Shown: positions 35,290 to 45,316, numbered from the stretch's first letter. The stretch is 46,728 bases of DNA from Acidobacteriota bacterium (GCA_016789605.1 JAEUQO010000336.1:1-46728), one strand, 5' to 3'. The notes: generated from the sequence alone by a model not told the origin. Made by a program: numbers and translations.

Positions 35290-37662
35290 ATGTCATGGAA
35301 GCCCTTGATCTCCGAAAGCGAACAAAAAGTACTAGCAGGCTTGTTGCTCATCAGCGCGGTCGGCGCGTTGGCGGGCTTGCTGTTCAACCCGCAGCGGTTC
35401 TGGCCGAGCCTGTTGCTGCATTCGTTTTTCTTTCTGAGCCTAGCGCTGGGCGCGCTGGTCTTCGTCGCCATTCAATTCCTCGCCAACGCCGGTTGGAGCG
35501 TCGCGCTGCGGCGCGTGCCCGAAGCGATGATGGGTTATCTGCCCGTTGGCGCAATCATGCTGCTACTGGTCTTCTTCGGGCGGCACACGCTTTACGAATG
35601 GACGCATCCTGAAGCCGTGCAGGGGAGTCACGCATTGCAGGCCAAGGCCGCTTACCTGAACACGCCGTTCTTCTTCGCGCGGATGGCCGTGTTCCTGCTG
35701 CTGTGGACGGTCTTTATGCGTTTGTTGCGCAGCGAATCGCGCGCGCAGGATGCAGACGGCGCGCTTGAGCACACGCGGCGCAGCCGGAAATACTCGGCCA
35801 TCTTTATTGTGCTCTTTGCCATCACCTTTTCGCTGGCGAGCTTTGACTGGCTGATGTCGCTGGAGCCGGAATTTTACAGCACGATCTTCGCCTTCTACTG
35901 TTTCGCTGGACTGTTCGTCAGCGGCATCGCGGCAATCACGCTGCTGGTGTTGCTGCTGCGCGCGCGCGGATTGCTGCCGCATGTGAACGAAGAGCATCTG
36001 CATAACCTGGGTAAGCTGGTTTTGAGCTTTGCCACTTTCTGGGCTTACATCTGGCTGTCGCAGTACCTGTTGATCTACTACACCAACTTTCCCGAAGAGA
36101 CGGGCTATTACCTACGGCGTACTGGCACGCCGGGCTGGCAGGCGTTATTTATCCTGAACCTGCTGTTGAATTGGCTGATTCCCTTCGTGATGTTGTTGCC
36201 GCGTATGGCCAAGCGGGGTGTGGGCTGGCTGGCAGCGGCGTGTGTGATTGTGCTCGCCGGGCACTGGCTAGATTTGTACACGATGGTGATGCCTGCGCTC
36301 AAACTCTCGCCGATGATTAACTGGATTGACGTGGCGATGTTCTGCGGCTTTGGAGCGCTCTTCCTCATCGTCTTTCGCCGCAATCTGGAACGGTCAGCGC
36401 TCATGCCTACACGCGATCCTTATTTGGAAGAAAGCCTGTCGTTGCATCCTCTCAACACTGTTGCGCCCGCGTCGGTCTGGAGCAGCGATTCCCGGCGGGC
36501 GTTGATCTTGGCGACGGCTGCGTTTGGTGTGACCTTCGCGGGCTGGGGCATGGTGGGAGCCTTGGCGCCGCACTTCCGCGAGTTGTATCAACTCTCGCCG
36601 ATGCAGACTTCAGCGCTGATCGCAATGCCTGTATTGCTCGGCTCGCTTGGCCGTTTGCCACTGGGGGTGCTAGCTGACAGACATGGCGGGCGGGCGGTAC
36701 TCGGTTCACTGTTGGTGGTTTCGGCGCTACTGGCAATTGGCGCGGGGCTCAGTGGTTCTTACGGCACACTGTTGGGCTGGACGTTCTTCCTCGGTTTCGC
36801 CGGGGCCAGCTTTTCTGCTGGCGTCACCTTCGTTTCTAAATGGTTTCCGCCGAATGAACAAGGGACGGCACTGGGGGTTTATGGTATGGGCAACATCGGC
36901 CAATCCATCGCCGTCCTCGGCGCGCCCGCGCTGGTGGCGTTGACGGGCAATTGGCGTATCCCGTTCTGGATTTATGCGGGCATTGCCTATCTCTGCGGCC
37001 AGCTATTTTTCCTCACGGCACGCGATGCGCCCGCCAAAGCACAACCGAAACGCCTCAGTGGATACTTCACCGTCTTGCGCCGCAAACCGTTGGCGTGGGT
37101 GCTGGCACTGCTTTACTTCCAAACCTTTGGCGGCTTCGTCGCGTTGGGTGTCTATCTGCCGACAATGCTCAAGGACATTTTCGGCTTGACGCCGCTTGAC
37201 GCAGGTGCACGCGTAGCGGGTTTTGTCATTGTGGCGACGATGATGCGTCCGGTGGGCGGTTGGCTGGCAGATTGGCATGGTGGCGCGCGGGTCTTATTGA
37301 TCGTTTTTAGCTTGCTGCCAGTGTTCGCGCTCAGTTTGACGATGCCGCAAATCGTTCCGTTCACGATTGGCGCGCTCGGCGGCGCGGCCTTGTTGGGTAT
37401 CGGCAATGGCGCGGTATTCAAACTCGTGCCGGAATACTTTCCGCGCGAAACTGGCACGGTGACAGGCTTGGTCGGCGCGCTAGGTGGGCTAGGCGGCTTC
37501 TTTCCACCACTGGTGTTAGGCTACATTCATACCCAGACAGGTTCTTATCGGCTCGGCTTTGTCTTGCTCTCCTGTTTCGCGGTGCTGTGTATGCTAGTGA
37601 CGTGGCGAGCGTTTGTCTGCCAGCGCGAACGGTTGTCTGAAGCCCTGCTGGAAAATTACTGA
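35290..37662 (+). CDS. ActF-NarK fusion: alternative complex III membrane subunit fused to nitrate/nitrite transporter
   Basis: 790 residues. Residues 1 to about 390 are a complete ActF subunit: FNPQRFWPSLLLHSFFF, PEAMMGYLPVGAIMLLLV, FDWLMSLEPEFYSTIFAFY, SQYLLIYYTNFPEETGYY, HWLDLYTMVMP and the usual ActF ending RDPYLEESLSLHP. From about 400 a complete NarK-type MFS transporter follows: GSLGRLPLGVLADRHGG (substrate Arg R455), GASFSAGVTFVSKWFPPNEQG (nitrate signature) and GNGAVFKLVPEYFP. About 20 helices in total and no internal stop. The start at 35290 has GGGAGGA at 35274-35280; a GTG at 35272 would overlap that site. It supplies the ActF missing from the main act operon and may couple quinol oxidation by complex III to nitrate/nitrite exchange (inference). 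Confidence 0.9.
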   Translation: MSWKPLISESEQKVLAGLLLISAVGALAGLLFNPQRFWPSLLLHSFFFLSLALGALVFVAIQFLANAGWSVALRRVPEAMMGYLPVGAIMLLLVFFGRHTLYEWTHPEAVQGSHALQAKAAYLNTPFFFARMAVFLLLWTVFMRLLRSESRAQDADGALEHTRRSRKYSAIFIVLFAITFSLASFDWLMSLEPEFYSTIFAFYCFAGLFVSGIAAITLLVLLLRARGLLPHVNEEHLHNLGKLVLSFATFWAYIWLSQYLLIYYTNFPEETGYYLRRTGTPGWQALFILNLLLNWLIPFVMLLPRMAKRGVGWLAAACVIVLAGHWLDLYTMVMPALKLSPMINWIDVAMFCGFGALFLIVFRRNLERSALMPTRDPYLEESLSLHPLNTVAPASVWSSDSRRALILATAAFGVTFAGWGMVGALAPHFRELYQLSPMQTSALIAMPVLLGSLGRLPLGVLADRHGGRAVLGSLLVVSALLAIGAGLSGSYGTLLGWTFFLGFAGASFSAGVTFVSKWFPPNEQGTALGVYGMGNIGQSIAVLGAPALVALTGNWRIPFWIYAGIAYLCGQLFFLTARDAPAKAQPKRLSGYFTVLRRKPLAWVLALLYFQTFGGFVALGVYLPTMLKDIFGLTPLDAGARVAGFVIVATMMRPVGGWLADWHGGARVLLIVFSLLPVFALSLTMPQIVPFTIGALGGAALLGIGNGAVFKLVPEYFPRETGTVTGLVGALGGLGGFFPPLVLGYIHTQTGSYRLGFVLLSCFAVLCMLVTWRAFVCQRERLSEALLENY

Positions 37663-37954
37663 AAGAAACGGCAAGCACAATTGTGACCCTAATTCCTGCC
37701 ATCATCATTGTCGCTTATTCGGATGTCGGCAGAGCGTTCGGTGTGACCGAATTGATTGCCCGGCTGACGGCACGGCTGTTGAGTAGCAGCAGCCAAACAT
37801 TGCCACGATAATTTCCAACTCAATGTCGAAGCGAAGATAATATCCTTGGCAGCATGAACAAACTGGAGTTGTAACACAACAACTCGCATCCAGTGCGGAG
37901 GCTGACATTCACTAAGGTTGAGCCAAGCACGTTCGACAAGACTCAGGAGGCAAG
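37663..37954. other. Intergenic region before the FmdE-like gene
   Basis: About 290 bp with no supportable gene. A short stem (GAGTTGT 37866-37872 with ACAACTC 37879-37885) and the ribosome site CAGGAGG at 37946-37952 are the only elements noticed. Confidence 0.4.
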
Positions 37955-38665
37955 ATGAAAACACTGAACGAATATTTAATCGAAGCAGAACTCAATCACG
38001 GTCATATGTGTCCCGGGCAAGTTCTCGGCGTCAGAATGGCGATAACCGGTTGCAACGCGGTGGGGATTACAGAACCGAAATGCAGCAAACGCTTGATCGT
38101 CTTTGTTGAAATTGATCGTTGCGCTGCCGATGCTATCACGACTGTGACCGGATGCCGTTTGGGCAAACGCACACTCAAGTATCGAGACTTCGGCAAGCTG
38201 GCCGCCACGTTTCTCAATACAGAAACCGGAGAGGCGATTCGGGTGGCGGCGCTGGAATCTTCGCGCGAGTTGGCCCGCCAGCTCTTTGCGCAGCTCTCGA
38301 CCAAAAAAGAACAGCAGCTTGCCGCCTACAAAACACTGTCCGACCGCTTTCTCTTTCGCTGCGAACGCGTGCAGATCAGTTTGCCGGAAGCAGATCGTCC
38401 CGGTCATCCTCTTGCCCGGGTTGCCTGTGACCGCTGCGGCGAAGGGATCAATGACGGGCGCGAAGTCCGAGAGGCCAACAGCGTGAGGTGTCGTGCCTGT
38501 GCAGGCGCGACGTATTACCAAGTAATTGAGCAAATAAACTTAGACCAAGTGGATGCGACAAGAACTGCGGCTGCGCTGGTCGAGACACCTCAGCCTTGCG
38601 TTGAACACCACGCACTCGCAAACAGTTCGCCAGAAAGATTGTGTGGCGCGCAGAATGGTATCTGA
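37955..38665 (+). CDS. FmdE/FwdE-like protein with zinc ribbon
   Basis: 236 residues. The N-terminal domain begins with [16 protein letters not shown], the signature of the formylmethanofuran dehydrogenase subunit E family, followed by [20 protein letters not shown]. Near residues 155-180 a zinc ribbon is visible (CDRCGEGI...CRACAG). Family members occur beside molybdenum/tungsten enzymes; a cofactor-handling role is suspected but unproven. The location near two molybdenum oxidoreductase clusters fits that. The C-terminal ~45 residues are low in conserved features. AGGAGG precedes the ATG. Confidence 0.8.
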   Translation: MKTLNEYLIEAELNHGHMCPGQVLGVRMAITGCNAVGITEPKCSKRLIVFVEIDRCAADAITTVTGCRLGKRTLKYRDFGKLAATFLNTETGEAIRVAALESSRELARQLFAQLSTKKEQQLAAYKTLSDRFLFRCERVQISLPEADRPGHPLARVACDRCGEGINDGREVREANSVRCRACAGATYYQVIEQINLDQVDATRTAAALVETPQPCVEHHALANSSPERLCGAQNGI

Positions 38666-38812
38666 TAGGGCGAATTCAGCGTTAGGAAATCGCACACATC
38701 TGCCACAGGCGATGTGCAGGCATCTTTTCACTGCGACATTCCAGCCGCCCCTTCTCCGGCAACTCCGTCTTCGCGAATCACGCATTTTTTGCGGCTTCGT
38801 TGACACACGTTC

Positions 38813-39310
38813 TTACCTCAACAGTTCAGGAACGCGCGGCTGTTCCGCCTGCCCGATCAAACGAATGATTCCCTGCCCGATTTGCTGGGCCATTTCCGGT
38901 GTTACCTGCTGCTCAAAAAGCGGAAAGAGTTCGCGTTCTTCGCGGCGAATGTGCGCCTCCAACAAATCCGCAAAAGCGTTGAGTTGTGCAGCCAACAAGC
39001 CCGCTTCGCATTGGCGCAATCCTGCTGCCAGCCGTTCCATCTCCCGATGCTCCGCCAGCAGCTCACGTAGTAAAGCCGTAGCCCCATCACAAGGCTGCAT
39101 TGCGGGAAACAATACTTCCTCTTCGGCTTGAAAATGAGGTATGAGATCGCTTGCTAAAAACCGAATGACGTTTTCAGCCTTACTTTGCAGCCAAGCCGAA
39201 TCATCCTGATGCGTCTTCAGCCCACGATGAATGCGCAGACACAGCATGAGCGCGTAATGATGTTCGCGCGAAAGCGGAATCAAACTTTCGTGACGGCGGG
39301 CGGGTTTCAT
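38813..39310 (-). CDS. Hemerythrin-like HHE protein B
   Basis: 165 residues, four-helix HHE fold. Likely iron ligands in LSREHHYALM, LIPHFQAEEEVLFPAM, LAEHREMERL and LEAHIRREERELFPLFEQ. Its ATG overlaps the stop of the upstream hemerythrin-like gene (ATGA), so the two are co-translated. It probably binds O2 or NO, or handles iron. It converges with the FmdE-like gene across a 147-bp gap with no clear terminator. Confidence 0.83.
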   Translation of the reverse strand: MKPARRHESLIPLSREHHYALMLCLRIHRGLKTHQDDSAWLQSKAENVIRFLASDLIPHFQAEEEVLFPAMQPCDGATALLRELLAEHREMERLAAGLRQCEAGLLAAQLNAFADLLEAHIRREERELFPLFEQQVTPEMAQQIGQGIIRLIGQAEQPRVPELLR

Positions 39311-39897
39311 TGGTTTGTCGTTTGAAGAGCGAGCAGCATTTGTGCATCCAACCGCACCCCGCGCCGCGCCGCCATTTCGTGCGCGAGCGCGTGGATTTCC
39401 TCTGGCATCAGAATTCTTCCGGCCAGCGGAAAGACTTCAGTATCTTCGATGACAATGTGTCGTTGATAAAGCGCGTGGAGCCGTTCCAACGCTTGGGTCA
39501 GCGCCTGCGTGTCTGCAGGCGTCAAATGCCCCTCCGCCAGCCAGCGGCTTCCCAACACTTCCACCGTATGATGTCCCGCATCGGCGACCGCATGATCCTG
39601 CTGCAATTCTTCCAGCCGCGCCAAAACTTGCAGCGCCTGCTGACCCGCCGCTTGCCGCATACGCGGAAACAACGAGTCCTCTTCATCGCGCGTGTGTTTC
39701 GGCGCGCCTTCGCGGAAGTACCGCAGCGCGGTAGCAAACGCCGTGTGATATTCGTCATTCAACTCTTTGCCCTGTGCCTGTTTGGTCACGGCCAGTAAAA
39801 GGTTGAGAAACTTCTCAATGCGGCGGTGGCAATCGCTCAGCATACCGAGCGGATTTGCATAATCGCTCTCTAACTTACGTCCAATTGTTATCGCCAT
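39307..39897 (-). CDS. Hemerythrin-like HHE protein A
   Basis: 196 residues. LSDCHRRIEKFL, HTRDEEDSLFPRM, LQQDHAVADAGHH and YQRHIVIEDTEVFPLAGRI give the expected His/Glu ligand pattern of the cation-binding HHE family. It is first gene of a two-gene minus-strand unit. A two-mismatch copy of the candidate Rrf2 operator lies 144 bp upstream (40041-40060). Together with the gene at 29772 this makes three hemerythrin-like proteins around the nitrate genes. Confidence 0.83.
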   Translation of the reverse strand: MAITIGRKLESDYANPLGMLSDCHRRIEKFLNLLLAVTKQAQGKELNDEYHTAFATALRYFREGAPKHTRDEEDSLFPRMRQAAGQQALQVLARLEELQQDHAVADAGHHTVEVLGSRWLAEGHLTPADTQALTQALERLHALYQRHIVIEDTEVFPLAGRILMPEEIHALAHEMAARRGVRLDAQMLLALQTTNQ

Positions 39898-40267
39898 TGC
39901 AATCCTACTCCCTTCTCAATATCGAATGGCATAAGGATATGCGTTTTCTATGTTCTCCACGATGACCTATGTCACGTTGGCCCTCCTAACCTTTTCATCT
40001 GAAAACACAGGATGAGCTTCTGATACAACTTCATTAGGATAACGATGTGATTTCATTATTGCCTGATGATCGGGCCAGAAACTTAAATACACTCGTTATC
40101 ATTTCCCGAAACCTACAAGGTTGGCTTTGCTCGTAAGAAGAATTTATGCCGCAGAATGTAGGCGACCTAACCCGCCGTAGCCTAAAATAAGCTTGCGTCC
40201 TTTGGGTCGCATTTGAAAAACACGTTTCACCGTCACGCAGATAGAACCTCAAAATAAGGAAGCTACG
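39898..40267. other. Divergent promoter region
   Basis: 370 bp, AT-rich, between the hemerythrin pair (minus) and the large secreted protein gene (plus). It contains the candidate operator at 40041-40060 and AAGGAAG before ATG 40268. No gene or structured RNA was recognised. Confidence 0.5.
40041..40060. promoter_or_regulatory. Candidate Rrf2 operator, site 3
   Basis: Arms AACGATG and CATTATT around spacer tgattt: the same 7-6-7 architecture as the sites at 10388 and 13464, with one change in each arm and a spacer differing from site 1 at a single base. It lies 144 bp upstream of the hemerythrin pair and 208 bp upstream of the divergent gene. Confidence 0.5.
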
Positions 40268-43200
40268 ATGAACTCTCACCCAAACCGCCCCACGCCCCAG
40301 GCTCTCGTCATCCGTTTTCACTTACTCTTTCTGCTCGCACTGTTGTTCTTGATCAGTGCCGACAGTGCATTTTCAACGCATTTGTCGGCGATGAAAAAGA
40401 ACCCAACGAACAACATCAACGAAGACTTGTTACCGCGTGCCGAGATTGCCCGCGCTAGGGCAAAAGCGCGACGGGCGCAACCGCAGTGTGGCAACGTGCA
40501 ATTGCAACTGACGCCCGATTATGGTTTTGCGATTGGCAGTTCGAGCGGCGGCACGGGCTACACATTTGCGCTGAACGGTCAGCCGCTGGCGCAAGGCGCG
40601 CTGACCCAGCGGTTGCTCTTTCACTACGATAGTTCGCTGAATAGCACTTCGGGCGTCACGCCACTGCGAACGGTAGGAACCTCGCTCGTGCCGGGCAAGT
40701 TTGGTTCGGCGCTGGCGATTGCGGCGGGCGGCATTGCCAGTTATCCAGCGCCGGGGAACCTCAGCTTCAATGACGGCACGATTGAACTTTGGTTCGCACC
40801 TACGAAAGACGGAACCGATCCCATTTATTCCCAATACGACCACACGCTGTTTCGGTATTTGGCGGCGAATGGCGACCAGCTTGTTATCTCCGAAGCGACC
40901 AACGGCGGGTTCTATGCTGGAATAACAAGCCCCAGCGGGACTGGTATCACAGCAGGTGGCATCCGCATTGAAAACTTGAAGAAAGGTGTTTGGTATCACC
41001 TAGCCCTTACCTATTCCAAAGCCAATGGCCGGTTGCGTCTGTACCTCGATGGAACGTTGACGAACGAGCGAACCGTGCCGCTCACAATGCCAGCGGCTGA
41101 CGGGGCATCTTTCACGGTAAATTGCGATGCTTTTGGACATGCCAGTGCTTTTCTGGTTGACGAACTTCGCATCTCGGCGGATGAAAAGACAGCGGAACAA
41201 ATTCGCTACGATGCCGCCCGCTCTACGACCTTGGCAGATAACGAAATCTTGCTGCCACTAACTGGCGTTGCGCCCGGTCAATTGAGCTATGCCGTGAGCG
41301 GTTGTGGCTCGGCGTCGTATTCGTGGACGGGCATCCCCATCACCAACGTAAATCCAGGCAGCAACCTGCTTGCGCCCGGCTCAACGAGCGTCAACCTTAC
41401 CTTCAACACCGCACAAGCCAGTTCTTGTGCGTACTCGGTTGGCACACTCAAGGACTACAACCAGATGACGCCGTTTGCGACGGGTCAGGGGACGATTGCG
41501 CATCAGGGAACGGTGGCCGGACTGTCGCCTGACCCGCGCGTACTCAACACGGTGTTCCTGCGTTGCAATTCCGTCCCGGACTATGTTCAGACGCTTGAGT
41601 ATCGCGCGGTTCCCGCTCCAAGCGGATCGTTTCCAAGAATCGGTAGCATTTGGTGGGGGCAAGTTATTTACTTTACCAAACCAGATCAAGCCAAAAAGAT
41701 TCAACTCTATCTCGCTCCCAATTTCACGGCTGGGCAAGCGCTGGCAGTAAGGAACTTAAACCCCTCCGTAATTATCGTGAATCCAGATGTAAATGCTGTT
41801 GACACAAAATCTATCCCTATCTACTCAACAATTCCCGACGATTTTTATCTGAAGGATACAAACGGGAACAGGATCGAAATCTGGCCCGGCAATCCCCCCA
41901 GTTACAGATTGAACCTGACTAAACCCGAAGTGGCTGAATGGAAAGCGCGGCTCGCTTTTCAAGAGCTTGTGCAGTCACACTTAGCATTTGATGGCATCTT
42001 CTTTGACAATTTCAATACCTCAATCTCGTGGATGAAGACGGATCGCTTTGGCCGCCCTATTCAAATTGACGCCAATAACGACGGGCAACCTGACGACCCA
42101 GTTGCCCTCGACGCCGCCTGGCGCAATGGCGTGTATAGCGAGATTGCTCAGTTTCGAAAACTCGCGCCCTATGCTTACGTTTCCGGGCACCTGGGTGAAA
42201 ACTCGCCTCATCCCGACACCTTGGCAGCATTCAGCGGCAACAGTTTTATTTTTTCCGCCCCAAACGTGCGTGAAGGTCTGATGTCGTTCGGTTCTATGTG
42301 GCAGAACTATCAAGCGTGGTTTGGTGGAAAACAAGCGCCAATTACGATGATGCAAGCCTCGCCGCCTAACCAGCTTGCCTATGGCTATGGATACAGCCCA
42401 GCACAAGGAATGCCAGCCGCTACCGCCCTTTTTGGACAGAGCTTTTATCCGAACGTGCGTTTTGGATTGGCGACTTCGCTGATGAGCGACGGATATTTCA
42501 CCTTTGATTGGGGCGACAACGGTTCACCGGCAAATTTTTGGTATGACGAATACGATTTCAATCTCGGTCTTCCGCTAGGGCCAGCAGTACGACTCAGCGC
42601 CGATCAATCTATCAATGCCAACCTTCTCCGCAATGGGGGTTTTGAAAACAGCCTGGCGGGAACGTGGCAACTGAATATCTTCAACGGCGGGCAAGGAAAG
42701 GCGACCGTGACTTTGGACTCGACGACTGCCGCCGAAGGCAATTCCTCTGCCCATTTGAACGTCACTTCCATTAGCACTGCGAGCTGGCACATTGGATTCG
42801 AGCAAGGGAATCTTCCCTTGGTAGCGGGCACTAATTACGACGTGAAGTTCTGGGCACGGGCTGATGCGCCGCGCATGATTACACTCAACTCACAAGGTGG
42901 CGCACCGAACTTTCTAAACTACGGGTTATTCTCGCAGATTGCTATTGATACAAATTGGAAACTCTACACAGCGTCGTTTAGGACACCAGTCACCGCCACC
43001 GACGCAAGGCTTCAGTTCTGGGTCGGCGACGTAGCTGGTGATGTTTGGCTTGACGGCATAACGCTTTCCACCACGCCCCTGGCGCTCTATCGCCGGGATT
43101 TCACGCATGGCGTTGTGTTGCTCAACGGCACATCCGACAAACAGATATTTCCTCTCGAACCTGGGTTGCGGCGCTTCACCGGCGCACAGGCTCCGCTTTA

Positions 43201-44485
43201 CCAATATATTGTGGATGATGCTGAGACGAGCTTCAGTTCCAGCGGCGCGTGGAATACCGTCACTTACAATACCGGCAGCTTTTTTGTTGACTTTGGCAGC
43301 ACCCTGCCGCCGATGCCTCAGAATGCTAATGGGCCGTACTATCACGCCTGGCAAGGCAAGGTGCATCAACTGGACGTCAACAGCGGCACAGCGCAATGGA
43401 ATCTCAACCTCCCTGCCGATGGGCGCTACACAATTCAAGTCTGGCTGCCCGCCGCGCCTACAGCCAACACCTGGACGAAGAACGCCGCTTACGAAATCGT
43501 CTCCGGCGGCAACGTACTCGCTTCGGCTATGCTTGACCAGACGACGGCCAAAGACGGCGATGGCTGGCATACGGTGGCGACGAATCTGGCATTGAGCGCA
43601 GCCGCTGACCCCGTGCTGCGCGTGCGCAATGGCGCGGCTGCCGGAGCGTTGATCGCCGATGCGGTCTACGTCACGTCGGCGGCGCTGTACAACGACGGCA
43701 CGCCCGCCGCGCAGGTGACGCTCGCGCCGATGGACGGCATCCTGCTGCAACGGCAACAGGCCGTCGCGCGCGTAGCCGTCGTCAACGCCGCCAACTATCA
43801 GGCCACGTTTGCCAGCGAAGCCATCGTTGCGGGCTTCGGTCAAAACCTGGCGACAGCTTCCGGCGCGGCTCCCGGGTTGCCGCTGCCCACTTCGCTTTTC
43901 GGCACGACAGTCACGGTCAAAGACGCCGTCGGAGTCACGCGGCCCGCGCCACTGTTCTTCGTCTCGCCGGGGCAGGTCAATTACCTGATTCCGACAGGCA
44001 CGGCGACCGGCCCAGCCACCGCGACCATTACCAGCGGCGCTGGCGCAGTCTCGATGGCAATCATTCAGATTGACACGGTCGCGCCCGGTCTGTTTTCCGC
44101 CAACGCCAACGGCCAGGGCGTAGTGGCGGCTGTCGCATTGCGGGTCAAAGCCGACGGCACACAAAGTTACGAGAATGTCGCGCGCTTTGACCACGCCCTT
44201 AACCAGTTTGTGAGCGCACCGCTCGATCTCGGCCCCAGCACCGAGCAGGTTTTTCTGGTTGCCTTTGGTACCGGCTTCCGCTTTGCCAGCAGGCTTTCCA
44301 ACGTCAGCGTTAAAATGGCCGATGCCGACGCGCAAGTGTTTTACGCAGGCTCACAAGGCGGGTTATCGGGAGTGGATCAAGTCAACGTCCTCATTCCGCG
44401 TAGTCTGGTGGGGAAAGGTCAAGTGGGCATCGTGCTCAGCGTAGATGGGCGAACGGCAAACCCTGTCACACTCGAAATCAAATAA
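40268..44485 (+). CDS. Large secreted glycoside-hydrolase-like protein with Acidobacteria C-terminal domain
   Basis: 1405 residues. Signal peptide (FHLLFLLALLFLISADSAFS); LamG/concanavalin-like domain about 114-316; short Ig-like segment about 335-395; TIM-barrel glycoside-hydrolase-like domain about 440-775 with LAFDGIFFDNFNTS (acidic residues near a strand end) and FWYDEYDFNLGLPLGPA, resembling the hypothetical GHL15 family; CBM4/9-like carbohydrate-binding domain about 781-936 (LLRNGGFE...GDVWLDGITL); golvesin-like beta domain about 978-1140; and a C-terminal ~235-residue domain (VVNAANY..., FVSPGQVNYLIP, VFLVAFGTGFR, GVDQVNVLIP) matching the TIGR03437-type domain abundant in Acidobacteriota. 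It probably degrades or binds an extracellular polysaccharide. It has no link to the nitrate genes other than position. Confidence 0.85.
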   Translation: MNSHPNRPTPQALVIRFHLLFLLALLFLISADSAFSTHLSAMKKNPTNNINEDLLPRAEIARARAKARRAQPQCGNVQLQLTPDYGFAIGSSSGGTGYTFALNGQPLAQGALTQRLLFHYDSSLNSTSGVTPLRTVGTSLVPGKFGSALAIAAGGIASYPAPGNLSFNDGTIELWFAPTKDGTDPIYSQYDHTLFRYLAANGDQLVISEATNGGFYAGITSPSGTGITAGGIRIENLKKGVWYHLALTYSKANGRLRLYLDGTLTNERTVPLTMPAADGASFTVNCDAFGHASAFLVDELRISADEKTAEQIRYDAARSTTLADNEILLPLTGVAPGQLSYAVSGCGSASYSWTGIPITNVNPGSNLLAPGSTSVNLTFNTAQASSCAYSVGTLKDYNQMTPFATGQGTIAHQGTVAGLSPDPRVLNTVFLRCNSVPDYVQTLEYRAVPAPSGSFPRIGSIWWGQVIYFTKPDQAKKIQLYLAPNFTAGQALAVRNLNPSVIIVNPDVNAVDTKSIPIYSTIPDDFYLKDTNGNRIEIWPGNPPSYRLNLTKPEVAEWKARLAFQELVQSHLAFDGIFFDNFNTSISWMKTDRFGRPIQIDANNDGQPDDPVALDAAWRNGVYSEIAQFRKLAPYAYVSGHLGENSPHPDTLAAFSGNSFIFSAPNVREGLMSFGSMWQNYQAWFGGKQAPITMMQASPPNQLAYGYGYSPAQGMPAATALFGQSFYPNVRFGLATSLMSDGYFTFDWGDNGSPANFWYDEYDFNLGLPLGPAVRLSADQSINANLLRNGGFENSLAGTWQLNIFNGGQGKATVTLDSTTAAEGNSSAHLNVTSISTASWHIGFEQGNLPLVAGTNYDVKFWARADAPRMITLNSQGGAPNFLNYGLFSQIAIDTNWKLYTASFRTPVTATDARLQFWVGDVAGDVWLDGITLSTTPLALYRRDFTHGVVLLNGTSDKQIFPLEPGLRRFTGAQAPLYQYIVDDAETSFSSSGAWNTVTYNTGSFFVDFGSTLPPMPQNANGPYYHAWQGKVHQLDVNSGTAQWNLNLPADGRYTIQVWLPAAPTANTWTKNAAYEIVSGGNVLASAMLDQTTAKDGDGWHTVATNLALSAAADPVLRVRNGAAAGALIADAVYVTSAALYNDGTPAAQVTLAPMDGILLQRQQAVARVAVVNAANYQATFASEAIVAGFGQNLATASGAAPGLPLPTSLFGTTVTVKDAVGVTRPAPLFFVSPGQVNYLIPTGTATGPATATITSGAGAVSMAIIQIDTVAPGLFSANANGQGVVAAVALRVKADGTQSYENVARFDHALNQFVSAPLDLGPSTEQVFLVAFGTGFRFASRLSNVSVKMADADAQVFYAGSQGGLSGVDQVNVLIPRSLVGKGQVGIVLSVDGRTANPVTLEIK

Positions 44486-44500
44486 CGAGGTAGAAGTCTT

Positions 44501-45316
44501 ATGCACCGTATTCTCGCAACCACACTCTTCGTACTCTGCGCTCACCGCATTTTTGTCATCAGCCTTCAAGCACTATTCTTGATCGCGCTGCTGCTCTGCT
44601 CCATCACCGATTTACACTTCGCTAGCGGGGCTGCTTCGAAGGCGATTCGAGGGCAAGCGACGCCTGCCGACTACTTTCCTCACGGAAACACCTTACAAGC
44701 GCAAAACACGACCGTTTCCATTTCGTTCAGTCAGTCTACGATTACAACTGAACAGTCTGCGGTACTCACTTGGTCGGCTCCGGGCGCGACTTCGTGCCAG
44801 GGCGGCGGGAGCCCGCTTATTGACGGGTGGAGCGGCGTCACGCAACAGACCAATGGCAACAAGACAATCACGCAGAATTCAGCGGGCATGTATGTTTACG
44901 CCCTGACTTGTACTGGCAATGGCAGCACCGTGAGCGCATCGACCACGCTTACTGTTACTAAGCCCGGCAGTACACCAACAAGCACCGAGGCTATCACAAG
45001 CCTGCCTGCCGACATCACACCGCTACTCTCTATTGCGGGCGTCTGGCAGCCAGTTGCGAACCAGTACCTACGTTCTGATGATAACGGCACATTAGCCAAT
45101 CTGTTCCCGCAGAACATTCGCCTTCCCAGTGGAAGAGAGGGGCTTATCATCACTGGTTGGTCATGCTGTAACGCACCGGCCTCAGCTCCGATTACGCCCA
45201 TCAACATCGCAGTTTTGGAACAGCAGCCGGACGGAACGCTTCAACTGGCGACGCCTAAATACGTTTCTGATCTGATGTCAGGACACTTTTATAAATTTGC
45301 GTGTCGGCACAATTGA
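44501..45316 (+). CDS. Secreted Ig-like protein, 3'-truncated by an insertion sequence
   Basis: 271 residues with a GAGG site before ATG 44501, a hydrophobic export segment (ISLQALFLIALLLCSI), and an Ig-like domain of the STITTEQSAVLTWSAPGATS type at about 70-155. The C-terminal part (LPSGREGLIITGWSCCNAP...) looks like the beginning of another beta domain. The last ~15 codons lie inside the insertion sequence that begins at 45272, so the native protein was longer. The lost 3' part is not found beyond the element. It lies 15 bp after the large secreted protein gene and is probably co-transcribed with it. Confidence 0.7.
   Translation: MHRILATTLFVLCAHRIFVISLQALFLIALLLCSITDLHFASGAASKAIRGQATPADYFPHGNTLQAQNTTVSISFSQSTITTEQSAVLTWSAPGATSCQGGGSPLIDGWSGVTQQTNGNKTITQNSAGMYVYALTCTGNGSTVSASTTLTVTKPGSTPTSTEAITSLPADITPLLSIAGVWQPVANQYLRSDDNGTLANLFPQNIRLPSGREGLIITGWSCCNAPASAPITPINIAVLEQQPDGTLQLATPKYVSDLMSGHFYKFACRHN

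Noticed and set aside
37866..37885. Molybdenum-cofactor riboswitch upstream of the FmdE-like gene
   Set aside because: Only one 7-bp stem was found and none of the conserved Moco RNA motif.
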